A DNA stretch of 64,000 nt from Paraburkholderia ginsengisoli NBRC 100965 (GTDB lineage Bacteria; Pseudomonadota; Gammaproteobacteria; Burkholderiales; Burkholderiaceae), in the NCBI RefSeq assembly GCF_000739735.1, contig NZ_BBJF01000023.1, forward strand, positions 81,163 to 145,162, given 5' to 3'. Of this stretch, positions 8,124-16,588 are shown piece by piece. Under the pieces are notes generated by a model. That model was not told where the DNA came from and ran no database searches. It was given only the letters and a program-made list of their open reading frames with translations. Position 1 is the first letter of the stretch. Every line of letters starts with the position of its first letter. The position numbers and the translations under genes were made by a program.

Positions 8124-8795
8124 TCAGAAAGTCAGCACGCTCAGGAACATTCTCTGCAACCAGCCCATCGTAGTGGCGTCGGACACCATGCCCACGCCGG
8201 CCTGCTCGATGCGCGCGTTCGCGACCTTGCTCGACGCCACGTAGTTGCCTGCTTCGATGTCCTTCGGATTGACGATGCCCGACAACCGCAGACGGTCGCG
8301 GTTGCCGCCCATCGCGATCACTTTCTCGCCCGATACCACCAGGTTGCCCGTCGGCATCGTGCCGATCACGGTGACGGCCAACGTGCCGGTCATGCCGCTG
8401 ACGTCGGTGAGGCTGCCCTGCCCTTTGTTGTCGGTGCTCGCCGAGCCGATGTTGAAAAGCCTCGCGAGACGCGCGGCGGCGTTGGTGGAGTGATCGGCGG
8501 CATCGGCGGTGATGCTGCTCGCGCGGCTCGCCGCGGCGGTCGAGCTGTTGTTGCCGCTATACGATTCCGCGAGACGGATCGTCAGCACATCGCCGATATG
8601 TTGAGCGCGCGGCGTCTCGTACAACAATAACGGCGTGCCCGCCTGGTAGATCGCGCCTTGCGTGTTGACGTTCAGCGGCGCCGACGCGAGCGGCGGCGCC
8701 ATCGGCGTCTCGACGATCGAGTTCTGCTGATGGCTCGCGCAAGCAGCGAGACAAGCCGCGACGCTTAATGCGACCGTGAAACGTAGCGCGGTCAT
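8124..8795 (-). CDS. FlgH-like outer-membrane lipoprotein (orphan flagellar L-ring paralogue)
   Basis: A 223-residue lipoprotein: signal peptide with LAAC lipobox (Cys19), then GAIYQAGTPLLLYETPRAQHIGDVLTIRLAE, the hallmark of FlgH. The central GTLAVTVIGTMPTGNLVVSGEK and LRLSGIVNPKDIEAGNYVASSKVANARIE blocks are also FlgH-like. FlgH normally forms the L ring around the flagellar rod with FlgI. No other flagellar gene is in the window, so this is probably a second, divergent copy recruited by another envelope structure, unless the main flagellar set lacks one. The start at 8795 has a GGGAG element; an upstream in-frame start at 8906 would bury the signal peptide. Confidence 0.85.
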   Translation of the reverse strand: MTALRFTVALSVAACLAACASHQQNSIVETPMAPPLASAPLNVNTQGAIYQAGTPLLLYETPRAQHIGDVLTIRLAESYSGNNSSTAAASRASSITADAADHSTNAAARLARLFNIGSASTDNKGQGSLTDVSGMTGTLAVTVIGTMPTGNLVVSGEKVIAMGGNRDRLRLSGIVNPKDIEAGNYVASSKVANARIEQAGVGMVSDATTMGWLQRMFLSVLTF

Positions 8796-8915
8796 GCGTG
8801 CTCCCTGAAGCGGATCGGCCGGACAGGCCGGGTTATAAATGGGCTTGGCGCACGTGGGATAAACGCGCACGACAAGAGCCACAAGCGACATCACGCCAGG
8901 CACCAAGGCGACTCA

Positions 8916-9629
8916 TCACCCCGCCTCGGCGCCGCTTGCCTGCCATTGCCGCACGACCGATTTCACCCACGCGTCCGAACCCTTCAGCAGATACGTGAGC
9001 GTGCCGTTGCGACTGCCGGGCAAAAAGCACAACGTGATCGAGCTGACCGCGTTTTCCCACACATACATCGGCAACGCGCTCGACGACGCCACGCTGTGCG
9101 TCGCGAGACGCGGCGGCCCGTAGCGATCCGCGAGCGCTTCACGCAAGTCCTCGGCGGTGAGTTCGTCGATCACGAACGAAATCTCGTACAGGCGCAGCGC
9201 GCTTTGCGCATCGGTGCGTGCGAAGCGCAGCACGTGCTCGAGCGCCGGCGCGCCGTCGACCACCGCTTGCGACATCGCCCAACGATCATCCACGCGATGC
9301 GCCCAACGGCACGCGACCGTCAGGCTCTCGCGCGACTTCAGCCGCATGCCGAGCGTGCCCGCCTGCACATCGGTCTCGCAGACCGGCACGCTGCCGAGCG
9401 GCGTCGCGCGCACGGTCGAGCTCGCGCGGAATTCGTCGAGCGTGATGCCGAGCGCGACGCCGCGAAAAGCAAACGGCGCGTCCTGCGAGCGCCGCCGTGC
9501 GTCGGCGGACGCGTTGTTCGACGCGCCGCCGGACGCCTTCGCTTCGCGCGCGGCGGGCTGTGCGTGAGCGGTCAGCGAAACGACGCCGCCCAGCAGCGTC
9601 AATGCGCAGACAATCCGTGTGAGAGTCAT
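8916..9629 (-). CDS. Periplasmic protein of unknown function
   Basis: A 237-residue protein with a Sec signal peptide (TRIVCALTLLGGVVSLTAHA, cleavage near residue 23). After a low-complexity Ala/Ser-rich linker the folded part begins at FRGVALGITLDEFRAS, a short motif common in small bacterial domains that bind or fold around envelope partners. Three cysteines (CETD, VACRW, TLCF) are spaced along it. No enzyme motif was found. It starts 3 bases after the small lipoprotein gene and lies 120 bases before the FlgH-like gene on the same strand, so it may belong to the same envelope module. Confidence 0.7.
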   Translation of the reverse strand: MTLTRIVCALTLLGGVVSLTAHAQPAAREAKASGGASNNASADARRRSQDAPFAFRGVALGITLDEFRASSTVRATPLGSVPVCETDVQAGTLGMRLKSRESLTVACRWAHRVDDRWAMSQAVVDGAPALEHVLRFARTDAQSALRLYEISFVIDELTAEDLREALADRYGPPRLATHSVASSSALPMYVWENAVSSITLCFLPGSRNGTLTYLLKGSDAWVKSVVRQWQASGAEAG

Positions 9630-9632
9630 GGT

Positions 9633-9830
9633 TCAGTCGATCGCGGAGGCACACATATCGAACGGCGTGGCCGCGGCATGGCCGACGACCGGGATGATTT
9701 TCAGCGTGGCCGAAGTCAGCCGGCACGGCAGCGCGGCGGCGGCACAGCCGCCGAGCGGCAGCAGCGCCGCGCCGAACCCGAGGCACGCGGCGACACGCAG
9801 GGAGCGGTTGAGAATTCTCGGAATCGACAC
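9633..9830 (-). CDS. Small lipoprotein, 65 residues
   Basis: A 65-residue protein with a basic start (SIPRILNRSLR), hydrophobic segment and LGGC lipobox (Cys29). The remainder (AAAALPCRLTSATLKIIPVVGH) includes two more cysteines and a short hydrophobic helix. It sits 15 bases downstream of one small gene and 3 bases upstream of the 237-residue periplasmic protein. The tight spacing supports it as a real gene of the four-gene minus-strand group. Function is unknown. Confidence 0.65.
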   Translation of the reverse strand: MSIPRILNRSLRVAACLGFGAALLPLGGCAAAALPCRLTSATLKIIPVVGHAAATPFDMCASAID

Positions 9831-9845
9831 ACGGGCCTCGTGGGA

Positions 9846-10028
9846 TCAGGCTGTCGTATTGACGTTATGTCCGACGAGCCCCGTGGGCGGCGACGGCTGC
9901 GTGCGAACCGCGCTCTCCTGCGGCTGCGCACTCGCGGCCGGGCCGTTGGCGGTCGCGGGTTTGGCCGTCGCCGGCGTGGACGCCGGTGACGGAAAGTGGG
10001 TCGAACTGAGGTTGCTGGGAATGGTCAT
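9846..10028 (-). CDS. Small Pro/Ala/Ser-rich protein of unknown function
   Basis: A 60-codon ORF (MTIPSNLSSTHFPSPAS...) with low-complexity composition and no signal peptide. It is included because a GAGG element lies 8-9 bases before the ATG and because it is first in a closely packed series of genes on the same strand. It could also be a translated leader or a spurious ORF. No domain is recognised. Confidence 0.4.
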   Translation of the reverse strand: MTIPSNLSSTHFPSPASTPATAKPATANGPAASAQPQESAVRTQPSPPTGLVGHNVNTTA

Positions 10029-10456
10029 GATGAGCCTCGCGTGGCACGGGTTTCGATTTCACGCCGCGGCCGCGATCCAGCGCATCGAGGCTGTCTGCGG
10101 CACGCGACGCAACGTACTTCACGGCGAATCATCGCGCCGCATTGGCGGCGGCGATGCGCGAAGCAAAGCGCGCTTTCCGGCGCTGCTTACGAGGCGTTCC
10201 GAGTGGTTGCCATTGGTTCCAACGGCTTCGACGGCTGCGAATGCGGACCGTCATTTTTGACCGGACGGAGAGCGGCGATACGGCACGAATTCCGCGAAAC
10301 TGCGCGCGCCGGCATGCTGCGAGCCGCATTGAAATATGCCGTCAGCCTTGCGTGGCGGGCCTCACGCGCTAGTCGACCGGGGCCACGCGGCGCATCGTAA
10401 GCATTGGTAAGAAAACAGCGGGGCGCGCGTCGCGTGCGCCAGTCTAGAATTTCGCC
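10029..10456. other. Divergent intergenic region, no gene seen
   Basis: This 428-base gap separates the minus-strand small genes from the plus-strand response regulator and must hold both promoters. Short ORFs on both strands lack ribosome-binding sites and plausible composition. A TAGAAT hexamer at 10445-10450 lies only seven bases before the regulator ATG and has no matching -35, so I do not call a promoter there. Confidence 0.5.
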
Positions 10457-11197
10457 ATGAATCCACAGGTCCTTATCGTCGACGACGATCCGGTCGTACG
10501 CGATCTGCTATGCAAGTTTCTGCAATCGAACGGCTTCGACGCGTCCGTGCTGCACGACGGCACCCATCTCCAGCGGCGGCTCGAACGTGAGCGGCCGTCG
10601 GTCGTCGTACTCGACATCATGATGCCGAACACCGACGGCCTGCGTGCGCTCACCGCGCTGCGCGCCGCCGGCGACGACATTCCGGTGATCTTCGTGACCG
10701 CGCGCGGCACCGTGGCCGACCGCATCGTCGGGCTGTCGCTCGGCGCGGACGACTACCTCACCAAGCCGTTCGATCCGCGCGAATTGCTCGCGCGCATCCA
10801 GACCGTGCTGCGCCGTCGCGGGCCGTCCACGACGAGTGCTCCGGAAGCCCGCAAGCGCTATCGTTTCGGCCCGTTCGAACTCGACTTCGCGACCCGTTCG
10901 TTATCGCGCGACGATTCGAAGCTGCCGTTGCGCGACAGTGAATTCGCGCTCCTGAAGATTTTCGTCAACAACCCGTACAAGGTGTTGTCGCGCGTGCTGA
11001 TTCACGACCTCGTGCATCGTGACGACCTCGCGTTCCGCGACCGCAGTCTAGACGTGCCGATCTGGCGCCTGCGCCGCGTGATCGAGGACGACCCGTCCAA
11101 TCCCTGCTACGTGCAGACGGTGCGCGGCAAAGGCTACGTGTTCGTGCCCGACGCCGACGGCACACCCTTCGCCGACGAGGCCACACCAGGCGCATGA
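10457..11197 (+). CDS. OmpR/PhoB-family response regulator paired with a sensor kinase
   Basis: A 246-residue regulator. The receiver has DDD at 9-11, Asp53 in VLDIMMP, the threonine of FVTARG and the lysine of TKPFDP. The C-terminal winged helix contains RSLDVPIWRLRRVIED and the GKGYVFVPD wing. It overlaps the following kinase gene by four bases (ATGA), so the two are co-translated. It is a close paralogue of the regulator at 7326-8063; both probably arose by duplication around the intervening minus-strand envelope genes. The target promoters are unknown, although the adjacent divergent region is an obvious candidate. Confidence 0.93.
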   Translation: MNPQVLIVDDDPVVRDLLCKFLQSNGFDASVLHDGTHLQRRLERERPSVVVLDIMMPNTDGLRALTALRAAGDDIPVIFVTARGTVADRIVGLSLGADDYLTKPFDPRELLARIQTVLRRRGPSTTSAPEARKRYRFGPFELDFATRSLSRDDSKLPLRDSEFALLKIFVNNPYKVLSRVLIHDLVHRDDLAFRDRSLDVPIWRLRRVIEDDPSNPCYVQTVRGKGYVFVPDADGTPFADEATPGA

Positions 11198-12489
11198 AAA
11201 ATCCGCTGAACACGCTGTTCGGCAGAATGGCGTTGCTGTCGGCGGCGGTGTTGTTCGCGATTCAGGCCGGCTGGTTCGTGCTGGTGGTGATGCAGCCGCC
11301 GCGCCATGAAGTCGACGGCTTTGCACGCGGCATTCTGCTGGTGCTGCAAGCGATCAACGGCGAGCCGCTCAAGGGCGCCGCGCTCGCGCCCGCGTTGCGC
11401 GTGCATCTGGTCCCCACCTGGAACATGCCGGCCAGCGTGCATCTGCGCACGCCGACCACTCATCCGCTCGTTGAACTGACCCGGCATCTGCGAGAGAACC
11501 TGCCGCCCGGCACGCAGATCGCCGTCGACGACGTGCATCCGCCGCAACTCTGGGTGCTGTTCCCGGGCAAGTCGAACTGGGTCGTCGTGCCGGTCGACGT
11601 GCCGCCGCGCCCGCGCTTTCTGATCGAAGGCGCGTCGATGCTGCTCGCCGCGCTGATACTTTCGCTGTTCGCCGTGTGGCAGATGCAGCGGCCGCTGTCG
11701 CGTGTTGCCGACGCCGCGCGCGCATTCGGCTCGGGCGGGCGGCCCGAGCCGGTGACCGTGCAAGGTCCGCGCGAACTGCGCGATCTGATCGGCTCGTTTA
11801 ACGACATGATGCGGCGTCTGAACGAAGCCGGCGACGACCAGGCGGTGATGCTGGCCGGCGTCGCACACGACCTGAAAGCGCCGCTCACGCGGCTGAAGTT
11901 GCGCGCGAGCGTGCTGGTGGCGGAGAGCGAGCGCGCCGGTCTGATCCGCGACGTCGATTCGCTGACCAACATCGTCCAGCAGTTTCTCGAATTCGCCGGT
12001 CAATCCGCCGACGCCGGTCCGCCGATCGAAGTCGAAGAGTTTCTGCGCGAGCAGTTCTCGTCCGGCGACGCTATCGGCGAGACGTCGGGCGACAGCGCGG
12101 AAGCGCCGCTGTTCAGGCTCGATCTGCAGGCAGGCCCATCGTTCACGTTGCCGCGCACGCTGCTCGACCGGCTCGTGACGAACCTCGTCGACAACGCGCT
12201 CGAACACGGCACGCCGCCAGTCGACATCGCCACCGCGCGTGACGATCGCCACTGGGTGATCAGCGTGCGGGACCACGGTCCCGGCATTCCCGACGAGCGC
12301 ATCGCCGCCGCGATGAAACCATTCGTGCGACTCGACGCGGCGCGTGGCGGCGAAGGCCATTGCGGACTTGGCCTCGCGATCGTCGCGCGGCTCGCGCATG
12401 ATCGCGGCGGACGTTGTCATGTGCGCAATCACGCGCAAGGCGGGCTGGACGTGCGGATCGAATTGCCGGTTGCGGCGGCTCCGGCGTAA
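11194..12489 (+). CDS. EnvZ-like sensor histidine kinase
   Basis: A 431-residue membrane kinase. Transmembrane segments lie at about 13-33 and 144-162, enclosing a periplasmic sensor of roughly 110 residues. A HAMP linker follows (about 163-212), then the dimerisation helix with His225 in VAHDLKAPLTRLKLR. The ATPase domain has an N box (LVTNLVDNALEHG), G1 (DHGPGIP) and G2 (GHCGLGLAI). The HDLKAPL form and small sensor resemble EnvZ. It should phosphorylate the regulator encoded just upstream and possibly the paralogue at 7326. The sensed signal cannot be read from the sequence. Confidence 0.93.
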   Translation: MKNPLNTLFGRMALLSAAVLFAIQAGWFVLVVMQPPRHEVDGFARGILLVLQAINGEPLKGAALAPALRVHLVPTWNMPASVHLRTPTTHPLVELTRHLRENLPPGTQIAVDDVHPPQLWVLFPGKSNWVVVPVDVPPRPRFLIEGASMLLAALILSLFAVWQMQRPLSRVADAARAFGSGGRPEPVTVQGPRELRDLIGSFNDMMRRLNEAGDDQAVMLAGVAHDLKAPLTRLKLRASVLVAESERAGLIRDVDSLTNIVQQFLEFAGQSADAGPPIEVEEFLREQFSSGDAIGETSGDSAEAPLFRLDLQAGPSFTLPRTLLDRLVTNLVDNALEHGTPPVDIATARDDRHWVISVRDHGPGIPDERIAAAMKPFVRLDAARGGEGHCGLGLAIVARLAHDRGGRCHVRNHAQGGLDVRIELPVAAAPA

Positions 12490-12608
12490 TCGGAAAGCGC
12501 CGAGGAGCGGATCGGCGTACGGGGCGCTTACGTGCCCTTACCGGATGGACCTTCGCGATAATCGCGGCCGTATAGTCATCGACTGCAACCTCGATGCCGC
12601 CCTTCTCT

Positions 12609-12641
12609 GTCCGCCCGCCTACCTGGGGCGGACTTTTTTTT
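12609..12641 (+). terminator. Intrinsic terminator with eight-T tail
   Basis: The stem GTCCGCC (12609-12615) pairs with GGCGGAC (12627-12633), followed by eight T. It lies 120 bases after the kinase stop, so it may end the regulator-kinase transcript or a separate short RNA. Confidence 0.8.
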
Positions 12642-12661
12642 GCCCGCGACGCTCGCGCGGT

Positions 12662-13540
12662 TCAGCTCACGAGCCGGGCGCGCAACGTGTCGATCGTGGT
12701 TTGCGACATGCCGAGGCCGCGCGTCAGATAGTTCGCCATCGTGCCGTAGCTCGACTGCACCTGATCGAAGCCGGCTTGCAGATAACTCTCCTGAACTTCC
12801 AGCAACGGCAACTGGATCGCGGCGACGGCCTCGCCGTCCTGCGCGCGCAGCGTGTCGGCCTGCGCATTGATCGACGTCGCCAGATAGATGTTGCTGAGCA
12901 GATAGTCCTGCATGATCACGTCGAGCGGCACGTTGGAGATGCTCAGCAGCAGCGCCGCGACCCAGCCCGCGCGATCCTTACCCGCGTTCGAATGAAACAG
13001 TTGCGCGCCGGCGCCGTCGGCCAGATGCGTCAGCAGCGTGCCGTATGCCGCGCGTTGCGCGGCGCCGGTCACATAGCCGCGCGCTTGTGCTTCCATGAAT
13101 GCGGCGGCGGCCGCCGCCGTGTCCAGCGGGGGCACCACGAAGTCGCTGCTGCCGAGCACGTTGAACGTCTGCGCCGTCGCGCCGGCCGGCAGCACATCGT
13201 CGTCCCGCGCGACTTCGCCGGGCGTGCGCAGATCGTAGACCGATGCGATGCCGAGTTTGTCGATCGACGCTTCGTCGGCGCTGCTCAGTGTCAGCACATT
13301 CGCGCGATAGAACGCACCGCGCCGCATCCGCTTGCCGTCGACGGTCATGTAGCCCGCGCCGACACCCGCCAGATCGCGAAAGTTGCTGACCGACGCAAGA
13401 CGCGGCGTTTCCGGCAACTCGGCGTCGAGATTGCCGCCGCCGCACGCCGACAGCAGCGCGCCGCCGAAACCGGAGGCCAGCACCACATTCGCGGAGCCCT
13501 TCAGGAAGCCCCTGCGCGACAGCGATACCGAGTCGCGCAT
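12662..13540 (-). CDS. Tat-exported tyrosine-phosphatase-like protein with P-loop Cys replaced by Ser
   Basis: A 292-residue protein of the tyrosine/serine phosphatase type (Y_phosphatase3-like): NFRDLAG near the start of the mature domain, YDLRTPGE, and a phosphate-binding loop reading HSNAGKDRAG where the family has HCxxGKDRTG. The nucleophilic cysteine is a serine (TCG). The N-terminus has a twin-arginine signal (LSRRGFLKG) followed by a hydrophobic stretch and LLSAC, a possible lipobox, so it is probably exported folded and perhaps lipidated. The start at 13540 places the twin-arginine motif correctly; ATG 13612 is an alternative. Activity is doubtful; it may bind phosphorylated ligands. 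Confidence 0.85.
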   Translation of the reverse strand: MRDSVSLSRRGFLKGSANVVLASGFGGALLSACGGGNLDAELPETPRLASVSNFRDLAGVGAGYMTVDGKRMRRGAFYRANVLTLSSADEASIDKLGIASVYDLRTPGEVARDDDVLPAGATAQTFNVLGSSDFVVPPLDTAAAAAAFMEAQARGYVTGAAQRAAYGTLLTHLADGAGAQLFHSNAGKDRAGWVAALLLSISNVPLDVIMQDYLLSNIYLATSINAQADTLRAQDGEAVAAIQLPLLEVQESYLQAGFDQVQSSYGTMANYLTRGLGMSQTTIDTLRARLVS

Positions 13541-13974
13541 GCCGTACTGGGCCCTCACGATCGAACTCGCGAAGCGGCGGGACGGCGAGCGGTTTTTCGC
13601 GGTTGCGGGCATTAGGCGTGGGTGACGCGGACGTGAGGAGGGGGTTCGCAGCATCGACGCTGCGCGCGCAGTTTAACGGTGGTCAATATCTTTTGCGTTA
13701 CACGGTAGTAGTTGGTAAGGGAAGGCGAGGTGCGGGTTGGGCCACTGGCGGCGGCATGATCGGCCAGCCTGCAAGACGTTGCGCTGCGTGCGGAGCCGTT
13801 TCCAGTGGCCTGCTTTCTTATCGGCGATTAGCGACGGTTAGCGACGCTTATCCGCGATTACCGAGCCCGCCATTTTTGACCACAACTGGCCGCACGACGC
13901 CTCATCCCCGTAGAATACAAACACCCTTCTATCAAGCCGCCGCCGGCAGAAAGACCTGGAGACCACAACAAAAC
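13541..13974. other. Divergent intergenic region, no gene seen
   Basis: This 434-base gap lies between the phosphatase-like gene and the MFS gene. It contains a short imperfect direct repeat of TTAGCGACG around 13826-13846 and no convincing ORF. Upstream in-frame starts of both neighbours extend into it, but neither has a good ribosome-binding site. Confidence 0.45.
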
Positions 13975-15234
13975 ATGCCTTCTCTCCAATGGTTCACCGA
14001 GCTGACCACGCGCGAACGTCGCACGCTTTACGCCGGTTTCGGCGGCTATGCGGTCGATGCCTTCGACTTCATGATTTACTCGTTCCTCATCCCGACGCTG
14101 ATCGCGACATGGGGGATGACCAAAAGCGAAGCTGGCATGATCGCCACCAGTTCGCTGATCTCGTCGGCCATCGGCGGCTGGCTCGCAGGCATTCTCGCCG
14201 ACCGCTATGGGCGCATCCGCGTGCTGCAATGGACCATCGCCACCTTCGCGATCTTCACCTTCCTCTCCGGCTTCACCAATTCGTTCTGGCAACTGCTCAC
14301 GACGCGCACGCTGCAGGGCATCGGCTTCGGCGGTGAGTGGTCGGTGGTGACGATCATGATGGCCGAGACGATCCGCTCGCCGCAGCATCGCGCCAAAGCG
14401 GTCGGCACCGTGCAAAGCAGCTGGTCGTTCGGCTGGGCCGCGGCGGCGATCGTCTACTGGGCAGCCTTCGCCCTGCTGCCGGAACAGTACGCCTGGCGCG
14501 CGTGCTTCTGGATCGGCCTGCTGCCCGCGGCGTGGATCATCTACATCCGCCGCAATGTGAGCGACCCGGAGATTTACCTGGAGACGCGCCGCGCCCGCGA
14601 AAGCGGTTTCGACACCTCGCATTTCATGCAGATCTTCTCGGCCGCGCATGTGAAGACCACGCTGCTCGGCAGCGTGTTGTGCACCGGCATGCTCGGCGGC
14701 TATTACGCGATCACCACGTGGCTGCCGACTTATCTGAAGACCGTGCGCCATCTGTCGGTGTTCAACACCAGCGGCTATCTGATCGTGCTGATCGTCGGTT
14801 CGTTCACCGGCTATATCGTCGGAGCCATCCTGTGCGACCGGATAGGCCGGCGTCCGTCGTTCGTGCTGTTCGCGATCGGCTCGTTCGTGCTCGGCATGGT
14901 CTACACGATGCTGCCGATCACCGACCTGATGATGCTCGCGCTCGGCTTTCCGCTCGGCATCGTCGTGCAAGGGATTTTCGCTGGCGTGGGCGCGTATCTG
15001 TCGGAGCTTTATCCGAACGAAATACGCGGTTCGGGCCAGGGCTTCTGCTACAACCTTGGGCGCGGACTCGGCTCGTTCTTTCCGATCCTCGTCGGTACAC
15101 TGTCGCAAACCATGACGCTCGTGAAGGCGATGGGCATCGTGGCCGGCTCGGGCTACCTGCTCGTGATCGTCGCCGCGTTGTGTCTGCCTGAAACCAAGGG
15201 CAAGGTGCTTGGGGCGACCCGCACCGCTTCCTGA
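13975..15234 (+). CDS. MFS metabolite:proton symporter
   Basis: A 419-residue major facilitator with about twelve membrane segments. The loop 2-3 signature is present as GILADRYGRIRV, and GFGGEWSVVTIMMAE in helix 4 is typical of the sialate/lactate (SHS) and aromatic-acid symporter branches. A second, weaker signature CDRIGRRPS marks the pseudo-repeat. A GGAG element lies 15 bases before the ATG at 13975. dadA follows 39 bases downstream on the same strand, which suggests import of a D-amino acid or its keto product, but the substrate is not determined by sequence. Confidence 0.88.
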   Translation: MPSLQWFTELTTRERRTLYAGFGGYAVDAFDFMIYSFLIPTLIATWGMTKSEAGMIATSSLISSAIGGWLAGILADRYGRIRVLQWTIATFAIFTFLSGFTNSFWQLLTTRTLQGIGFGGEWSVVTIMMAETIRSPQHRAKAVGTVQSSWSFGWAAAAIVYWAAFALLPEQYAWRACFWIGLLPAAWIIYIRRNVSDPEIYLETRRARESGFDTSHFMQIFSAAHVKTTLLGSVLCTGMLGGYYAITTWLPTYLKTVRHLSVFNTSGYLIVLIVGSFTGYIVGAILCDRIGRRPSFVLFAIGSFVLGMVYTMLPITDLMMLALGFPLGIVVQGIFAGVGAYLSELYPNEIRGSGQGFCYNLGRGLGSFFPILVGTLSQTMTLVKAMGIVAGSGYLLVIVAALCLPETKGKVLGATRTAS

Positions 15235-15273
15235 AGTCGCCAGCATTCGCCCGAATTCGCGCAGTACACACAC

Positions 15274-16539
15274 ATGAAAACGATCGTTCTCGGCGGCGGC
15301 GTGATCGGCGTCGCCAGCGCTTTTTACCTGTGCCAGCAGGGCTGCGACGTCACGGTGATCGAGCGCGAACCCGACGTCGCGCTCTCCACCAGCTTCGGCA
15401 ACGCGGGCGTCATCGCGCCGGGCTACGTGACGCCGTGGGCCGCGCCGGGCATGCCGGCGAAGATTCTCAAGTACCTGTTCAAGCCAGCCTCGCCGCTGAT
15501 CTTCCGGCCGACCTTCGATCCCGCGCAATGGCGCTGGATCGCGCGCTGGCTGCGCGAATGCGATCTCGAACGCTTTCGCGTCAACAAGCAGCGGATGCAG
15601 CGCATCGCCTACTACAGCCGCGATTGCCTGCACGAATTTCGCGGCCGCCATCCGTTTGACTACGGCCGCAGCCAGGGCTATCTGCAACTGTTCCGCAGCG
15701 AGTACGACCTCGAACTTGCGCAACCGGCGCTCGCGGTGCTGCGCGATGCGGGCATCGTGCATCGGGAGATCGGCGCGGCGCAGTGTGTCGAGATCGAACC
15801 GGGTTTGCGCTGGGCGCGCCAGACGCCACTCGCGGGTCTCTATCTGCCCGACGACGAAGCCGGCGACTGCGCGCGCTTCACCCGCGAGTTGCGGGCGATC
15901 TGCGAGCGCAACGGTGTGCGCTTTCGTTTCGACACGAGAGTCGCGTCGCTCGATGTACGCGGCTGCAAGGTGCGTGGTGTGCATATCGACAGCGAGCGCG
16001 GCGAGGAGACGGTGCAGGCCGAGGCCGTGGTGGTCGCACTCGGCGTGGATAGCGCGGCGCTGCTCGCGCCGCTCGGCGTGAAGGTGCCGCTCTATCCGGT
16101 GAAGGGCTATTCGGCGACGCTGCCCGTCATCGACGAAGAAAAAGCGCCGCGCGCGGCGCTGATGGACGAGTCGCTGAAAACGGCGATCACGCGCTTCGGC
16201 AACAATCTGCGCGTGGCCGGCACGGCGGAACTCGGCGACAGCCGAACGACCTTGCGCGAGCAGGCGTTGCAGACGTTGCTGAAAGTACTCGGCGACTGGT
16301 TCCCGCACGCGGCCAATCCGACCTCCGCGCATTTCTGGGTAGGCCGCCGGCCGATGACGCCCGACGGCGCGCCGCTGCTCGGTCCGTCGGGCGTGGAGAA
16401 TCTGTGGCTGAACCTTGGACACGGCTCGACCGGCTGGGCGATGTCGATGGGTTCGGGACGCGTGGTCGCGGACCTGATCGCGCGGCGCAAGCCGGAGATC
16501 GATCTCGACGGGCTGACATTGGCACGGTATCGGAAGTAG
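15274..16539 (+). CDS. dadA: D-amino acid dehydrogenase DadA
   Basis: A 421-residue FAD enzyme. The N-terminus IVLGGGVIGVASAFYLCQQG is the Rossmann motif, followed by VIERE, which binds the FAD ribose. The STSFGNAGVIAPGYVTPWAAPG block is characteristic of DadA. The C-terminal LNLGHGSTGWAMSMGSGRVVADL stretch contacts the flavin. It oxidises D-alanine and other D-amino acids at the cytoplasmic face of the inner membrane, passing electrons to quinone. It is probably co-transcribed with the preceding MFS transporter and is closed by a strong terminator. The usual dadX racemase is not adjacent. Confidence 0.92.
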   Translation: MKTIVLGGGVIGVASAFYLCQQGCDVTVIEREPDVALSTSFGNAGVIAPGYVTPWAAPGMPAKILKYLFKPASPLIFRPTFDPAQWRWIARWLRECDLERFRVNKQRMQRIAYYSRDCLHEFRGRHPFDYGRSQGYLQLFRSEYDLELAQPALAVLRDAGIVHREIGAAQCVEIEPGLRWARQTPLAGLYLPDDEAGDCARFTRELRAICERNGVRFRFDTRVASLDVRGCKVRGVHIDSERGEETVQAEAVVVALGVDSAALLAPLGVKVPLYPVKGYSATLPVIDEEKAPRAALMDESLKTAITRFGNNLRVAGTAELGDSRTTLREQALQTLLKVLGDWFPHAANPTSAHFWVGRRPMTPDGAPLLGPSGVENLWLNLGHGSTGWAMSMGSGRVVADLIARRKPEIDLDGLTLARYRK

Positions 16540-16588
16540 CGGCGCATTTCCATCGCGCCAGCGGGCGGCAGGAAGCGCCCAGATGTTG

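Noticed and set aside
10129..10329. A 66-codon minus-strand ORF in the divergent gap before the second regulator
   Set aside because: Very Arg-rich, without a ribosome-binding site or conserved feature; considered chance.
13820..13850. Short TTAGCGACG direct repeats as an origin or iteron array
   Set aside because: Only two imperfect copies, with no DnaA-box cluster and no replication gene nearby.
13858..16422. An 854-codon minus-strand frame opposite the MFS and dadA genes
   Set aside because: It spans two well-supported genes on the other strand and has only Arg/Ala/His-rich composition; treated as a codon-bias shadow.
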